Positions 1 through 8,555 of a stretch of DNA of 64,000 nt are shown one piece after another (position 1 is the stretch's first letter; every line of letters starts with the position of its first letter). The DNA lies in NCBI RefSeq assembly GCF_013371215.1, contig NZ_JABWMH010000002.1, forward strand, positions 1 through 64,000, given 5' to 3'. Both the position numbers and the translations under genes were made by a program. A model generated the notes under the pieces. It worked only from the letters and a program-made list of their open reading frames with translations, searched no databases and was not told where the DNA came from. Source of the DNA: Parasphingorhabdus flavimaris. Lineage in GTDB: Bacteria; Pseudomonadota; Alphaproteobacteria; Sphingomonadales; Sphingomonadaceae.

Positions 1-123
1 TCAGCACTCGCTTTGGGTTTTGAGGATTTGGGTCTCATCTTCGTTCCTTCGTCACTACGACGAGACCCAAATCCTCCTTAACTTACAACATCAAATTTGT
101 GCCACAGGTGCTGACGGGGAACA
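1..123 (-). mobile_element. IS3-family element, left end and start of OrfA (cut by window edge)
   Basis: The minus strand begins an OrfA-like reading frame with ATG at 38; only 12 codons lie in the window (MRPKSSKPKASA). This matches the Lys/Ser-rich start of IS3-family OrfA proteins as I remember them. The element's outer end appears to be at 123, where the minus strand reads TGTTCCCCGTCAG, with the TG typical of IS3 ends. The 78 bp next to that end recur, diverged, at 2092-2170. A stem flanks the OrfA start (about 24-35 pairing with 62-74). Family assignment is inference from a very short stretch. Confidence 0.5.
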
Positions 124-246
124 GGCAGCCGTTGCACAGAGAAGCGCTATAGCTGCTGGAATGAGGTAATCGGATGCGCGGCGGTTTGTTTGGGTAGTAT
201 TGATCATGGAAAATCACTTTCGCTTGAGAAACATGAAACAGCATAT

Positions 247-261
247 GTTCGCTGTATGTTC
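247..261 (+). promoter_or_regulatory. Putative LexA (SOS) box 1
   Basis: The sequence is GTTC-GCTGTAT-GTTC, an exact match to the alphaproteobacterial SOS box GTTC-N7-GTTC. It lies 38 bp before a small ORF starting at 299. A second exact box lies 237 bp downstream. Confidence 0.55.
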
Positions 262-298
262 TATGTGCGTCAGTGACCCGCCTGTAGGAAAACAGGAA

Positions 299-466
299 AT
301 GCCAAATTGGATGTATCCCAAGCTAAAAGCGACAATTTGGAAGGAAAATGGGCATAGCCGAACAGCGATTGCGCTAATCTGCCCGGAACTGTTCAGGCCA
401 GCACAGCAGTTGTTCTCATTTAAACAGAAGCTGTTTTTAACAGAACAGGAAACCCGGATCAGTTGA
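299..466 (+). CDS. Small hypothetical protein downstream of SOS box 1
   Basis: A 55-residue ORF (MPNWMYPKLK...). The frame is open from 200, but the ATG at 299 is preferred: an AGGA at 286-289 is spaced 9 nt from it, and the upstream part of the frame contains SOS box 1. It has Lys, Phe and Gln clusters, no membrane segment and no family I recognise. It precedes SOS box 2 and the HTH gene, so it could be an SOS-induced leader gene or chance coding. Doubtful. Confidence 0.25.
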   Translation: MPNWMYPKLKATIWKENGHSRTAIALICPELFRPAQQLFSFKQKLFLTEQETRIS

Positions 467-483
467 TTCGTAATTTCCTATTT

Positions 484-498
484 GTTCTATTTATGTTC
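484..498 (+). promoter_or_regulatory. Putative LexA (SOS) box 2
   Basis: The sequence is GTTC-TATTTAT-GTTC, again an exact GTTC-N7-GTTC, 70 bp before the start chosen for the HTH gene at 569. The position fits direct control of that gene. Confidence 0.6.
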
Positions 499-568
499 TT
501 TTTGTTTTCCTACAGGTGCGCCTTCAAGATATAAGGTGATTCGTTCTCTTAAAGACAGGATGAATAAC

Positions 569-1060
569 ATGACCGAAACCAATGGAATTTCCGAAGCGCA
601 TATTAAGGCCGGTGTATCTAAGCTGCTCAATCAGGCAGCATCGACATCAGGCCGTTCTCAAGTGCGCATTGCTAGCGAGGCTCAAATAGACCGGGGCACG
701 ATGCGCCGTATTCTGGCAGGCAAGCGCGAAGCTACCGTAAGTGAAGCCTTGCGTATATTATATGGTAGCGGCGCATCGCCGCATGCCCATTTGCTTCTTT
801 ATCTGGCTTCAGATCAGGACAAGGCATCACGCTGGATGCAAACGGACCTAGCCTTGTTTTTTGAAGAACTGGTTCGCCATTTGCCAGATGTCCTAGAAAC
901 CCAGCTTGGTGATCACCTCCACGGTGTCAAACCGCATTGGGCGAAGGGGACTGCTCAACGCGTCGCGCGACTGCTCGCTGAGCACATGGACGACCTCGCC
1001 CGGAAGGATACGCTTCTGGGCGATGGCTTCGATCGCGCACATGGAGGCGGATATGCTTGA
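569..1060 (+). CDS. HTH-domain regulator, probably XRE-like
   Basis: A 163-residue protein. Residues about 10-65 read as a lambda-repressor-like helix-turn-helix (SQVRIASEAQIDRGTMRRIL followed by a KREATVSEALRIL-like helix). The C-terminal half is unassigned. The frame is open from 482 with a TTG, but ATG 569 has an AGGA at 557-560 spaced 8 nt; ATG 560 is the alternative. The gene is preceded by an exact SOS box and its stop overlaps the AlpA-like gene start by 8 bp, so the two are probably translated together. This pair resembles control genes of integrated phage or integrative elements. No integrase is visible nearby. Confidence 0.5.
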   Translation: MTETNGISEAHIKAGVSKLLNQAASTSGRSQVRIASEAQIDRGTMRRILAGKREATVSEALRILYGSGASPHAHLLLYLASDQDKASRWMQTDLALFFEELVRHLPDVLETQLGDHLHGVKPHWAKGTAQRVARLLAEHMDDLARKDTLLGDGFDRAHGGGYA

Positions 1061-1280
1061 TATTGAGCCAAATAAACTGCCAGATCCGCCTGCGGCACGT
1101 TTGCTCCGTCTGAAAGAAGTCCAGCACCGTGTCGGACTAGGACGATCAACCATCTATCGCTGGATGGACGATGGGAAATTTCCTAGGCCTCATTCAATAG
1201 GCGGTTACAGCGTCAGGTGGCTAGAAAGCGATATTAACGGATGGATCACCTCAAAGACATCGCTCGACGCTACAAGCTAG
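1053..1280 (+). CDS. AlpA-family (MerR-type HTH) phage/excision regulator
   Basis: A 75-residue protein whose core, from about residue 17 to 64, has the AlpA layout: a LLRLKEV helix, GRSTIYRWM recognition helix, a KFPRP turn and a WLESDINGWI helix. AlpA-family proteins act as activators of excision functions in prophage-like islands. The start at 1053 overlaps the stop of the upstream HTH gene, with GGAGG at 1043-1047 as ribosome binding site. Size and fold are typical. Its presence suggests that a degraded integrative element lies at the left of the window. Confidence 0.75.
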   Translation: MLDIEPNKLPDPPAARLLRLKEVQHRVGLGRSTIYRWMDDGKFPRPHSIGGYSVRWLESDINGWITSKTSLDATS

Positions 1281-1380
1281 AGCTTTCGGAATTCCACAAA
1301 TTTTTTTCCGTCGGATACTAAACGCGTTGTGTCGCTCACAAATAAACGGGATGGAGCAAACAGCGTGAACGATACAGTTG

Positions 1381-1833
1381 CTATAACATGTTTTGAGCAC
1401 GCTGCCATTCACAGCAGTGACGCGTGCTGTCAAACTGATGGAACAGGCCTTCAATCGCTCCCGCTTTGACCAGCGCCTTGCGGTACAGCCATAGCGTCTT
1501 GGCATTGGGCACCGCGTCCTCAAGGCCAAGGCCAACAAACCGTATGAAGGAGAGCCGGTCCCGCAGCTGATATTCCATCGCATCGTCCGACAAATTGTAG
1601 AGCGCCTGCAACACCAAGGCCTTGAAGATCAGCACTTCATCCCAAGGCTTGCGGCCCGCCGCATTCTTGCGATCATCCGCCGTTTTGGGTAGACCGCTTT
1701 TCACCAGCGCCGCCTTCAGCTTCACGCGGAACAGCTCAAACGGCACCGCTGCCAATATCGCCACCAAAGGATCAGACTTTGCGTCCAGACCTTAATGCCG
1801 CTGCTGCAAATCAAAAAATCCCAGCTGGCCCAT
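1381..1833 (-). pseudogene. IS5-type transposase remnant
   Basis: Reading from ATG 1833 on the minus strand gives an IS5/IS1182-type N terminus (MGQLGFFDLQQRH), then an in-frame TAA at 1794-1792. It then continues in the same frame through the typical region AAVPFELFR, ALVLQALYNLSDDAMEYQ and RLSFIRFVGL. Homology stops after about 140 codons at LFHQFD, and the catalytic C terminus is missing. It is thus both interrupted and truncated. It sits next to the AraC fragment and probably inserted beside it. Confidence 0.7.
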
Positions 1834-1914
1834 GATCCAAGTTCCCTCGCTGCCTCAGCATCCTTGAACCGGATTTTAATCCCCAAGGGAAGGGCCTGGT
1901 TTTCGAGGTGGCCC

Positions 1915-2091
1915 TCAAATGTCGAACCACCGTCTGCACGCACGGCTAAAACTGGTCCGGTCGGTATAGCCCAATGCTTCCGATATGGCCTCTTTCGACA
2001 TTTTATCTTGCCCCAACATTTTTGTTGCTCGTTCTTTCAGATGATCATCCAACATCGTTCGAAATGAAGTTTGATTTGCCGTGAGCTTCGT
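1915..2091 (-). pseudogene. AraC-family regulator, C-terminal fragment
   Basis: The minus-strand frame ends with TSFRTMLDDHLKERA and then SKEAISEALGYTDRTSFSRA followed by CRRWF. This is the second helix-turn-helix of AraC-type regulators. Everything upstream is replaced by about 78 bp of IS3-type end sequence (2092-2170), so the sensor domain and the first HTH are missing. The fragment is not expected to act. It may once have controlled a neighbouring catabolic gene, but its original target is unknown. Confidence 0.7.
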
Positions 2092-2170
2092 TCCTTCGTC
2101 ACTACGATGAAACCAAAACACTCCTTAAATCACAACATCAATTTGGTGACATAAGTGCTGACGGGGAACA
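2092..2170 (-). mobile_element. IS3-type left-end remnant (about 78 bp)
   Basis: This segment is roughly 80% identical to 45-123 and in the same orientation. Shared blocks include GTAGTGACGAAGGAACGAAG and GTGCTGACGGGGAACA. Only the end survives; beyond 2092 the sequence turns into the AraC fragment. It ends 9 bp from the alkT stop codon. Confidence 0.6.
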
Positions 2171-2179
2171 ACTCACAGA

Positions 2180-3370
2180 CTATTCGGTGTCAGTACGAGC
2201 TCGGGATACGATAAGCGAGGCGAACTCGTTCTGCCGCATTGGGAGATTGATTGTTTCGGTCGCGACGAGTTGGCCGTTCTCGAAATGATGATATTCGCCG
2301 GCATCCTCGCTCTCCCCATGTTGCTCCTCGATCACTTCCGAATCGGAGCGAATGCCGAGACCCTGAAGCTTCATGCCAGCAAGGTCGGACCAAAAACGCG
2401 GCACGGCCGGAGCGGGAGCGGGTTTATCACACAGGCTGGCGGCCGCCAATTTCGCCTGATGCATAGCGTTATGGATCGTCTCGATCCGGACTTTGCCTCG
2501 CGCGAATTCATTCGGCCCCCGCGCGCAATCACCAATTGCATAAATGTGCTCATCCGACGTGCGCATTTCCTCATCCACCAGTATACCGTCATCGCACGTA
2601 AGTCCAGCCTTGAGTGCAAGGCTTTCCTGTGGCACCGCTCCAATTCCAATGATAACCAGCTGGGCGGGCAATCGAGTTCCATCGGCTAGCTCCAAAGCTT
2701 TTACCGAACCGGACTCGCCTTCGATCCGGGCGACCGCCTTTTCAAACAGGAAGTGTATGCCCGCCTTTTCCAGTCGTTGCGTCACTTGCGCCGCGACCGA
2801 AACCGATGCGACCCGAGCAAGGACGCGTGCACCCGCCTCGACCACCGTCACGGGTCTATTAAGGGTGGTAAATGCCGAGGCGACTTCAAGGCCAATCACC
2901 CCAGCGCCTACAACGACCGCTTCGGCCGACAAATTATCGCGCATCGCGCGCCGCAGCGCCGCAGCATCATCCAGGCTGCGCAAATAGAAAACACCTTTCA
3001 GATCCGCCCCCGGCACGTCGAGCCGACGCGGCGCGGCACCCGTGGCGAATACTAACCTATCATAAGGAATTTCCTCGCCAGTTTCGGTCACAATCACAGC
3101 ACGTTTGCGGTCGATCAGGGCAACCTCCTGGCCCAGCCTGAGCACGATTTCATTTTCCTCAAGAGCGCTCGCTGGACGCAACGGAATGGGGCTGGGATCG
3201 TTATCGGATAGCAACCAGTTCTTCGAAAGCGGCGGACGTTGATAGGGATCGTGATGCTCGGTACCAAATACCGTGACATTCCCTGCGAAACCGTTCTGGC
3301 GCAGATTTAGCGCTAGATTGATCCCAGCAGTCCCGCTCCCAATGATTACAATTCTCTTAATTGATTGCAT
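2180..3370 (-). CDS. alkT: Rubredoxin reductase AlkT
   Basis: A 396-residue FAD/NAD(H)-dependent reductase that passes electrons from NADH to rubredoxin AlkG for the alkane hydroxylase. An N-terminal FAD-binding fold (IIGSGTAGINLAL), the YQRPPLSK motif, a central NAD-binding fold (VVGAGVIGLEVA near residue 155) and the second FAD motif YAIGDCA are all present. The last part keeps the RFWSDLAGMKLQGLG block and TETINLP, which closely follow AlkT of Pseudomonas as remembered. It starts 18 bp after the alkS stop with AGGAAAA upstream, so alkS and alkT are cotranscribed, as in the OCT plasmid alkST unit. It ends 9 bp before IS3 debris but appears complete. Confidence 0.92.
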   Translation of the reverse strand: MQSIKRIVIIGSGTAGINLALNLRQNGFAGNVTVFGTEHHDPYQRPPLSKNWLLSDNDPSPIPLRPASALEENEIVLRLGQEVALIDRKRAVIVTETGEEIPYDRLVFATGAAPRRLDVPGADLKGVFYLRSLDDAAALRRAMRDNLSAEAVVVGAGVIGLEVASAFTTLNRPVTVVEAGARVLARVASVSVAAQVTQRLEKAGIHFLFEKAVARIEGESGSVKALELADGTRLPAQLVIIGIGAVPQESLALKAGLTCDDGILVDEEMRTSDEHIYAIGDCARGPNEFARGKVRIETIHNAMHQAKLAAASLCDKPAPAPAVPRFWSDLAGMKLQGLGIRSDSEVIEEQHGESEDAGEYHHFENGQLVATETINLPMRQNEFASLIVSRARTDTE

Positions 3371-3388
3371 GAAGTATTTTCCTTGTAC

Positions 3389-6040
3389 CTATAGTAAGTT
3401 TTTTGCCTGCGCGGTGGCGACCAACTGACTCCGCTTAGAGACACCGAAGCGTTCGAACAGCCGCTTGACATGCCATTTCGCGCCGCTTTCGCTGATCGAG
3501 AGTTGTGCTGCGATTTCCTTGTTCGTCATGCCCCGGGCAATATATTGGAGGACAAGATATTGCTTGCGGGTAAGCCGCCCTGCCAGAACCGGCACGAGGC
3601 CCTTATCTGAGGAGCCGACGCTCGGCTCCATCGAATGAAGCGCTTCGCCCTTACGCCCGATTGTATCGAAGAACTGTATCGTTTCTGGCACGATGCGAAG
3701 GAGCAGTGCCATCATCCACTCACGTGTCGTGCGGCAGCCATTCAGTGCTACGAGTTCTTCCGCTTCGCGAAAAGCACGTTCCGCGTCCCTAGTCGAACCC
3801 AGCAGGACAAGCGCCGTAGCGAGACAATATTGGGCGGCGGCCGCCGCACGCAAGTCGCCCATTGTGCCCGCCTCGCGCAACGCGAGACGGGCGTGCTGTT
3901 CAGCAAGCCCGAAACGCGACTTGCCGATCTCGATGAGCGCTCGCACACGGGCGAGGCGCGCATCCAACGCCTGGAGCTGGTTGGCCGAAAGGATCGCAGC
4001 GTTGGGCTTGGGCAGATTAACGTCTGCGTCCGCTCCGTCCTCCAGCAAGTGAAATTCGGCGAGATTGATTTCCGCCAGATAACGTAAGCGGGGCAATTGG
4101 CGGCGGTGAGCCGTGGCGCGGACCTTTTCCATCAGGGCAAATGCCTCAGTTGTTAGTCCCTTCAACGCCATCCGCCTTGCCGCAGCCTGGGTCACTCCGG
4201 CGAGCACATCCACCACCCCATATTCCATTGCGAAATTAATGGCGTCGTGTTCGAGCCCCTCTGGCATGACACCTTCTTTGATCTCCTCGCAAAGTTGATA
4301 TTCGAACGCCTGCAGGAGATTTGACGCGAAAGGCGAACGTTCAACAGCGATATCAGAGCTCTCGCGCGATTGTTTTACGAGTGTACGAGCCCGTAGCATC
4401 TCGCCGCTCCGCATCGCCGCGAGCACGTTGGTGGCCGAAAGCCAACCCGAAGCGTAACGCTGACGCGCGTATCGATTGATTGAGAAAGCCTTCCGAGAAA
4501 GCTTCGACAGATCTTCGAATTGCCGCTCGCTCGCAGCGATAAATGCTAAGCAGGTATAAGCCGCGCCTGCGCCAACCTCGTTATCCTCTCCAAAACTATC
4601 GATCCATTGGTGGCATAGTCTGGTGCTTTCATCCAATTCATCATGTGTCGCCTTGCCAATAGCGAATACGAGTTCGGGCCAACCCCTGGGTTGGCCGTAG
4701 AGGTTCTGGCCGGCGTATTCAGTTGCGGCCATGCCTTCGAGCACTTCGTCTGACACCTGCGCCTGCTGGCTGAAATACATCGTCCAGGCATAGCCGAATG
4801 CCAAGGCTGGCAGGCGATTCAACTGGTCACGAGGAACCGAAGCGAACCATTCTCGTAGACCCGCAATTTCTCCCTGTCGTAATGCAATATCGATAAGCAC
4901 GCCTGCGCTTACCCGGTGCGCCCAGCGATGGTCGTGGGCATCCAAAGCAGCAGTTATCGTCTCGCGGTATTCGCCTTGTCGCCAATGCCAGTAGGCGATG
5001 CGCTTCAACAAATAGGAAATTCGGTCTGGCATGAGTACGCGCAACTCCTCGCGCAGAAAATCGCGGAGCACCGGGAGCATTACTAACTTCTCCCCATCAT
5101 TCGCCAGCCCTGCAACCAGCACACCATGGACAGCGCTCAGGCGCTTGAGCCAATGTTCTAGGTCCGAATTCGCTTTAAAAACATAGCGATAGCTTTCCGG
5201 TGTAACCGTTTGCAAGATTGAGGCGTTACGCAGAACTTCCCGTTCTTCGACGGTCAATTTGGCAAACACGTCGTTATGCAAGAAGTTCTGCACTTCTGGC
5301 CACTGTATGGGCGAAGATAATGGCTCGGCTCGGTCGACAGCGAAACGCAGCAATGCGGGCCAGCCGCCAGTCAGTTCCAAAGCGCGTTCAGTGGACCATG
5401 GCGCCCCCGATAGAAGGGCAAGTTCATCTATCTCGGCTTCGTTGAATGCTAAGCTTTCCGACCGCATTCTTACGACCCCGGGCAAAAGAGCGAGCCGTGA
5501 CAAAAACTCCACGCCAATGGGGGCGAAGGCAAGTTTGACGCTGGAAGGCGTCTCGCAGATAATCCGCTCCGCCAAGTCAGCAAAAGCCGGTATAAATTCG
5601 TCGAAACACAACAAGATTGGCTGCTCGGTTTTCCAAAGCCGGGCGAACAGTACAGCCTCTCCCTCGTGCACGCCCTTTGTTTGCGGCGCATCCGGTCCCG
5701 ACAACTGATCGAGGATGGCCTGCATCACACGTTCTACACACGAACCATCGCTGCCCTCCGCAGTTTCGAACTCAGCGAGGCTAAGGTAAGCTGCGTTCCC
5801 GGAACCTGCATCTTCTGCCATGATCGCCAACTGCGTCGATTTCCCAAAGCCGCTGGGTGCGCAGTAGACGAGCGCCTTCGCACCTTGATGGGCCTCATGC
5901 GAGAGGCGCTCGCGCCGGATGGCAGACTGAGCAAAAACGTGCCTGCGCTGGGCCATGCGTCTGTTGTATAACTGCAAGGTGGGGTCGAGCCCTTCTTGCC
6001 CGAGCGGCGTTTTCCCGTCGACCCCACCCGCTGTCATCAT
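3389..6040 (-). CDS. alkS: AlkS-like LuxR/MalT-type transcriptional activator
   Basis: An 883-residue signal-transducing ATPase regulator. A Walker A motif lies at residues 61-69 (APSGFGKST), followed by a long helical repeat region, and a C-terminal LuxR helix-turn-helix contains RGMTNKEIAAQLSISESGAK. Pseudomonas AlkS is of the same length and activates the alkane promoter in response to alkanes. The frame is open from 6067, but ATG 6040 has AGAGGA at 6052-6047 spaced 6 nt and is preferred. The gene lies between alkL and alkT on the same strand, whereas in the OCT plasmid alkST is a separate, divergently placed unit. Alkane sensing here is inferred from homology and position. Confidence 0.88.
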   Translation of the reverse strand: MMTAGGVDGKTPLGQEGLDPTLQLYNRRMAQRRHVFAQSAIRRERLSHEAHQGAKALVYCAPSGFGKSTQLAIMAEDAGSGNAAYLSLAEFETAEGSDGSCVERVMQAILDQLSGPDAPQTKGVHEGEAVLFARLWKTEQPILLCFDEFIPAFADLAERIICETPSSVKLAFAPIGVEFLSRLALLPGVVRMRSESLAFNEAEIDELALLSGAPWSTERALELTGGWPALLRFAVDRAEPLSSPIQWPEVQNFLHNDVFAKLTVEEREVLRNASILQTVTPESYRYVFKANSDLEHWLKRLSAVHGVLVAGLANDGEKLVMLPVLRDFLREELRVLMPDRISYLLKRIAYWHWRQGEYRETITAALDAHDHRWAHRVSAGVLIDIALRQGEIAGLREWFASVPRDQLNRLPALAFGYAWTMYFSQQAQVSDEVLEGMAATEYAGQNLYGQPRGWPELVFAIGKATHDELDESTRLCHQWIDSFGEDNEVGAGAAYTCLAFIAASERQFEDLSKLSRKAFSINRYARQRYASGWLSATNVLAAMRSGEMLRARTLVKQSRESSDIAVERSPFASNLLQAFEYQLCEEIKEGVMPEGLEHDAINFAMEYGVVDVLAGVTQAAARRMALKGLTTEAFALMEKVRATAHRRQLPRLRYLAEINLAEFHLLEDGADADVNLPKPNAAILSANQLQALDARLARVRALIEIGKSRFGLAEQHARLALREAGTMGDLRAAAAAQYCLATALVLLGSTRDAERAFREAEELVALNGCRTTREWMMALLLRIVPETIQFFDTIGRKGEALHSMEPSVGSSDKGLVPVLAGRLTRKQYLVLQYIARGMTNKEIAAQLSISESGAKWHVKRLFERFGVSKRSQLVATAQAKNLL

Positions 6041-6132
6041 AATGATTCCTCTTAACTTCGGCGGCACCGACCGCTGCTTATCTGTCCCGGCAATTGAATT
6101 TGCCGTACCGGGAATGCGGATCAGGAGTGTCG

Positions 6133-6807
6133 TCAGAAGCGATAGGCAAGGCCAATATTGACGACAATTGGGTCCACGCCGACCTTGGCCTTGACTCGCG
6201 CGGGGCCAAGATTACCGCTGATATTTCCATTGAAAGGAATATAGCGGGTATCGAGGTTGAGCAATAGGCTCGAATTCAGAGCTACACGCGTTCCGACCTG
6301 CAGCGCGGGAGCCCAAGTGTCGCGCACATCGAATTCGGCAATTGCGCCGTCTTTCTCGTTTAGGAATAGCAGGCGCGCTACGCCTCCCCCTGCATAAAGA
6401 GAGACGTTACTCCCGATCGGCTGATGATATTGAAGCGACAACACCGCAGGTCCATAATCAGTCGAGCCGAGCGCAAGACCTCCGATAGAGCCGGTTCCTT
6501 GCAGCCTCGCGCTAGCAGGGATACCGCCGAACAGATTCACCGCAATCCGGTCAGACAGAAAATAGGATAGGTCGAAAGTGACCGTTTCGTCATTATTGAT
6601 GGTGACGCCTGCTCCCGGCAGGTCACCCCCGCCAACCGAAACCTCGTCCAACTGCTCACTGGTCAAAACCTCTGACGCGGAAACAGCGACTACGAAATCC
6701 CCGCGTTTATACATGCCGCCATCTTGGGCTGAAGCCGCACTCCCCCACATGAGAGCCAGACCCAGAACACAACAGGATGTCGGGAATTTTACATTGAATG
6801 GATTCAT
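6133..6807 (-). CDS. alkL: AlkL-like outer-membrane protein (OmpW family)
   Basis: A 224-residue outer-membrane beta-barrel thought to help hydrophobic substrates cross the outer membrane. The start at 6807 gives a signal peptide ending in WGSAASA before QDGG; the frame upstream is open but lacks such a start. The mature part has OmpW-type strands, including YGPAVLSLQYHQP, WAPALQVGTRV, RYIPFNG and a terminal aromatic residue (NIGLAYRF). These blocks parallel Pseudomonas AlkL. It lies 95 bp after alkJ and 92 bp before alkS, in the alk transcription direction. Confidence 0.9.
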   Translation of the reverse strand: MNPFNVKFPTSCCVLGLALMWGSAASAQDGGMYKRGDFVVAVSASEVLTSEQLDEVSVGGGDLPGAGVTINNDETVTFDLSYFLSDRIAVNLFGGIPASARLQGTGSIGGLALGSTDYGPAVLSLQYHQPIGSNVSLYAGGGVARLLFLNEKDGAIAEFDVRDTWAPALQVGTRVALNSSLLLNLDTRYIPFNGNISGNLGPARVKAKVGVDPIVVNIGLAYRF

Positions 6808-6902
6808 TTCTTCTCTCCCAGATACAGTTATCTTGTCCGGGCCAGGCCCAGCTTCACTAATTTCTCCGGGCACCGCCGGAGTTTTCTTGAGACCGAGCGG
6901 CC

Positions 6903-8525
6903 TCAGGCAGCATTTGCGTCCAACGTACCGACCTTGCCCAAAATCATGTCGGCGGCGTTCTCTGCAATCATCATGGTCGGCGCATTGGTATTACCGGCCA
7001 CGAGGCTGGGCATGATCGAGGCGTCCACGACCCGGAGGCCTGAGATACCCCGGACACGAAGCGAGGCGTCGACTACGGACTCCGCATCCGCACCCATTCG
7101 GCAGGTGCCCGTGGGATGGTAAATTGTTTCGGCAGTGTCGCGGATAAACGCGGCAATTTCATCGTCTGTCTGGACCGACGGCCCGGGATGCACCTCAGCA
7201 GCACTATGAGCGGCCATCGCCGGCGCATCCAGAATGCGCCGACCGATCTTGAATGCCGCGATTATTGTCTTGAGATCATCAGGATCGGCTAGGTATCCAG
7301 GCTGGATCAGCGGGTCGGCCATTGGATCAGATGATTTCAAGGAAATGTAACCGCGGCTTTTCGGCAGCAGATCGCAGATATGAAGCGTGTAACCATATCC
7401 GAAGGCAACTTTTCGCCCGTGATCTTTGAGATAAGTAGGCAGAAAGTGGAACTGAACATTAGGCCGATCTCGGTCAGGCGAAGACTGGACAAAACCACCT
7501 GCTTCCGCAACGTTGCTGGTAAGAAAGCCCCGCCGTGAAAAAATATACGACCACAGCCCCCCGAGGGCTCTTGGTATGAAGCTGGCTGCCACCCCGATCG
7601 GCTTGCGCGAATTTGCTGCGTTCATGATGGTGACGTCGAGGTGATCAGCCATGTTCTGACCGACCTCGGGTAAATCGTGTACGATCGGAATGCCATTATG
7701 GCGCAACACAGCACTATCCCCGATCCCCGACAGCATCAGCAATTGTGGAGAATTCACGGTGCCACCAGACAGTAGGACTTCACCACCCGGTTTGAGCTTC
7801 AACTTTTTCGACTCGCGCGCCTGGCGGTAAGCGACGCCAACGGTCGATTTGCCATTCATCAACACGCGCTCGGCGCGCGCATCGGTAATAATGTCCAAGT
7901 TCGCCCGCTCCTCGACCTGGCGCAAAAAGGCCTGCGCTGAACTCCATCGCCGACCGTTGCGCTGTGTCACTTGGTAATATCCGAGGCCTTCTTGGCTGTC
8001 CGCGTTGAAATCCGGATTGACCGGGAACTGGAGTTCCCGCCCCGCTTCGACGAAATCATCGCTGAGCGGGTTTACCGTGCGCAAATCGCCGACGCTCAAT
8101 TCACCGCCCTGTCCGTGAAAACCTCCAGCCGGGTGACGTTCGTTGTCCTCCATGCGCCGGAAAAGTTCGCTCGCACGGTCCCACCCCCACAAAGCCGATC
8201 CTGCCGCTTCCTGCCAATATTGATAATCGTCTGGATGACCGCGAATATAGATCATCGCATTGATCGAGGACGAGCCACCAAGTGTCTTTCCTCTGGGCCA
8301 GAACAAGCGCCGCTTATTAAGATGATCCTGCGGCTCGGTTTCGAAAGCCCAGTTGAGTTTTTTGTTGTTGGCGAGAAGCGCGATTCCAATCGGCATGTGG
8401 ATCAGCGGGCTTTTGTCCCTTGGGCCAGCCTCTAGCAGAGCCACCCGTTTCTTGCCATCGGCGGACAATCGGTTGGCGAGGACGCAACCGGCCGAACCGG
8501 CCCCGATTATTATGTAGTCATACAT
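6903..8525 (-). CDS. alkJ: Membrane-associated alcohol dehydrogenase AlkJ (GMC family)
   Basis: A 540-residue FAD-dependent GMC oxidoreductase that oxidises medium-chain alkanols to aldehydes and feeds electrons to the respiratory quinone pool. The N terminus carries the dinucleotide fold ([17 protein letters not shown]). GMC signatures are [16 protein letters not shown] and a [16 protein letters not shown]-type block. The C terminus holds [10 protein letters not shown] with the active-site His and a [17 protein letters not shown]-type segment with the second catalytic position. Length and long blocks such as [16 protein letters not shown] and [14 protein letters not shown] closely match Pseudomonas AlkJ. 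It starts 30 bp after the alkH stop, within the operon. Confidence 0.93.
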   Translation of the reverse strand: MYDYIIIGAGSAGCVLANRLSADGKKRVALLEAGPRDKSPLIHMPIGIALLANNKKLNWAFETEPQDHLNKRRLFWPRGKTLGGSSSINAMIYIRGHPDDYQYWQEAAGSALWGWDRASELFRRMEDNERHPAGGFHGQGGELSVGDLRTVNPLSDDFVEAGRELQFPVNPDFNADSQEGLGYYQVTQRNGRRWSSAQAFLRQVEERANLDIITDARAERVLMNGKSTVGVAYRQARESKKLKLKPGGEVLLSGGTVNSPQLLMLSGIGDSAVLRHNGIPIVHDLPEVGQNMADHLDVTIMNAANSRKPIGVAASFIPRALGGLWSYIFSRRGFLTSNVAEAGGFVQSSPDRDRPNVQFHFLPTYLKDHGRKVAFGYGYTLHICDLLPKSRGYISLKSSDPMADPLIQPGYLADPDDLKTIIAAFKIGRRILDAPAMAAHSAAEVHPGPSVQTDDEIAAFIRDTAETIYHPTGTCRMGADAESVVDASLRVRGISGLRVVDASIMPSLVAGNTNAPTMMIAENAADMILGKVGTLDANAA

Positions 8526-8555
8526 GGTTCGCTTGTTCCTTGCAGAATGTACGCA

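Noticed and set aside
200-298. Upstream part of the first small ORF
   Set aside because: It contains SOS box 1 and lacks a ribosome site; translation more likely starts at 299 if at all.
893-1153. Several minus-strand ORFs opposite the HTH and AlpA genes
   Set aside because: They are antisense to better supported genes, lack ribosome sites and have no recognisable motifs.
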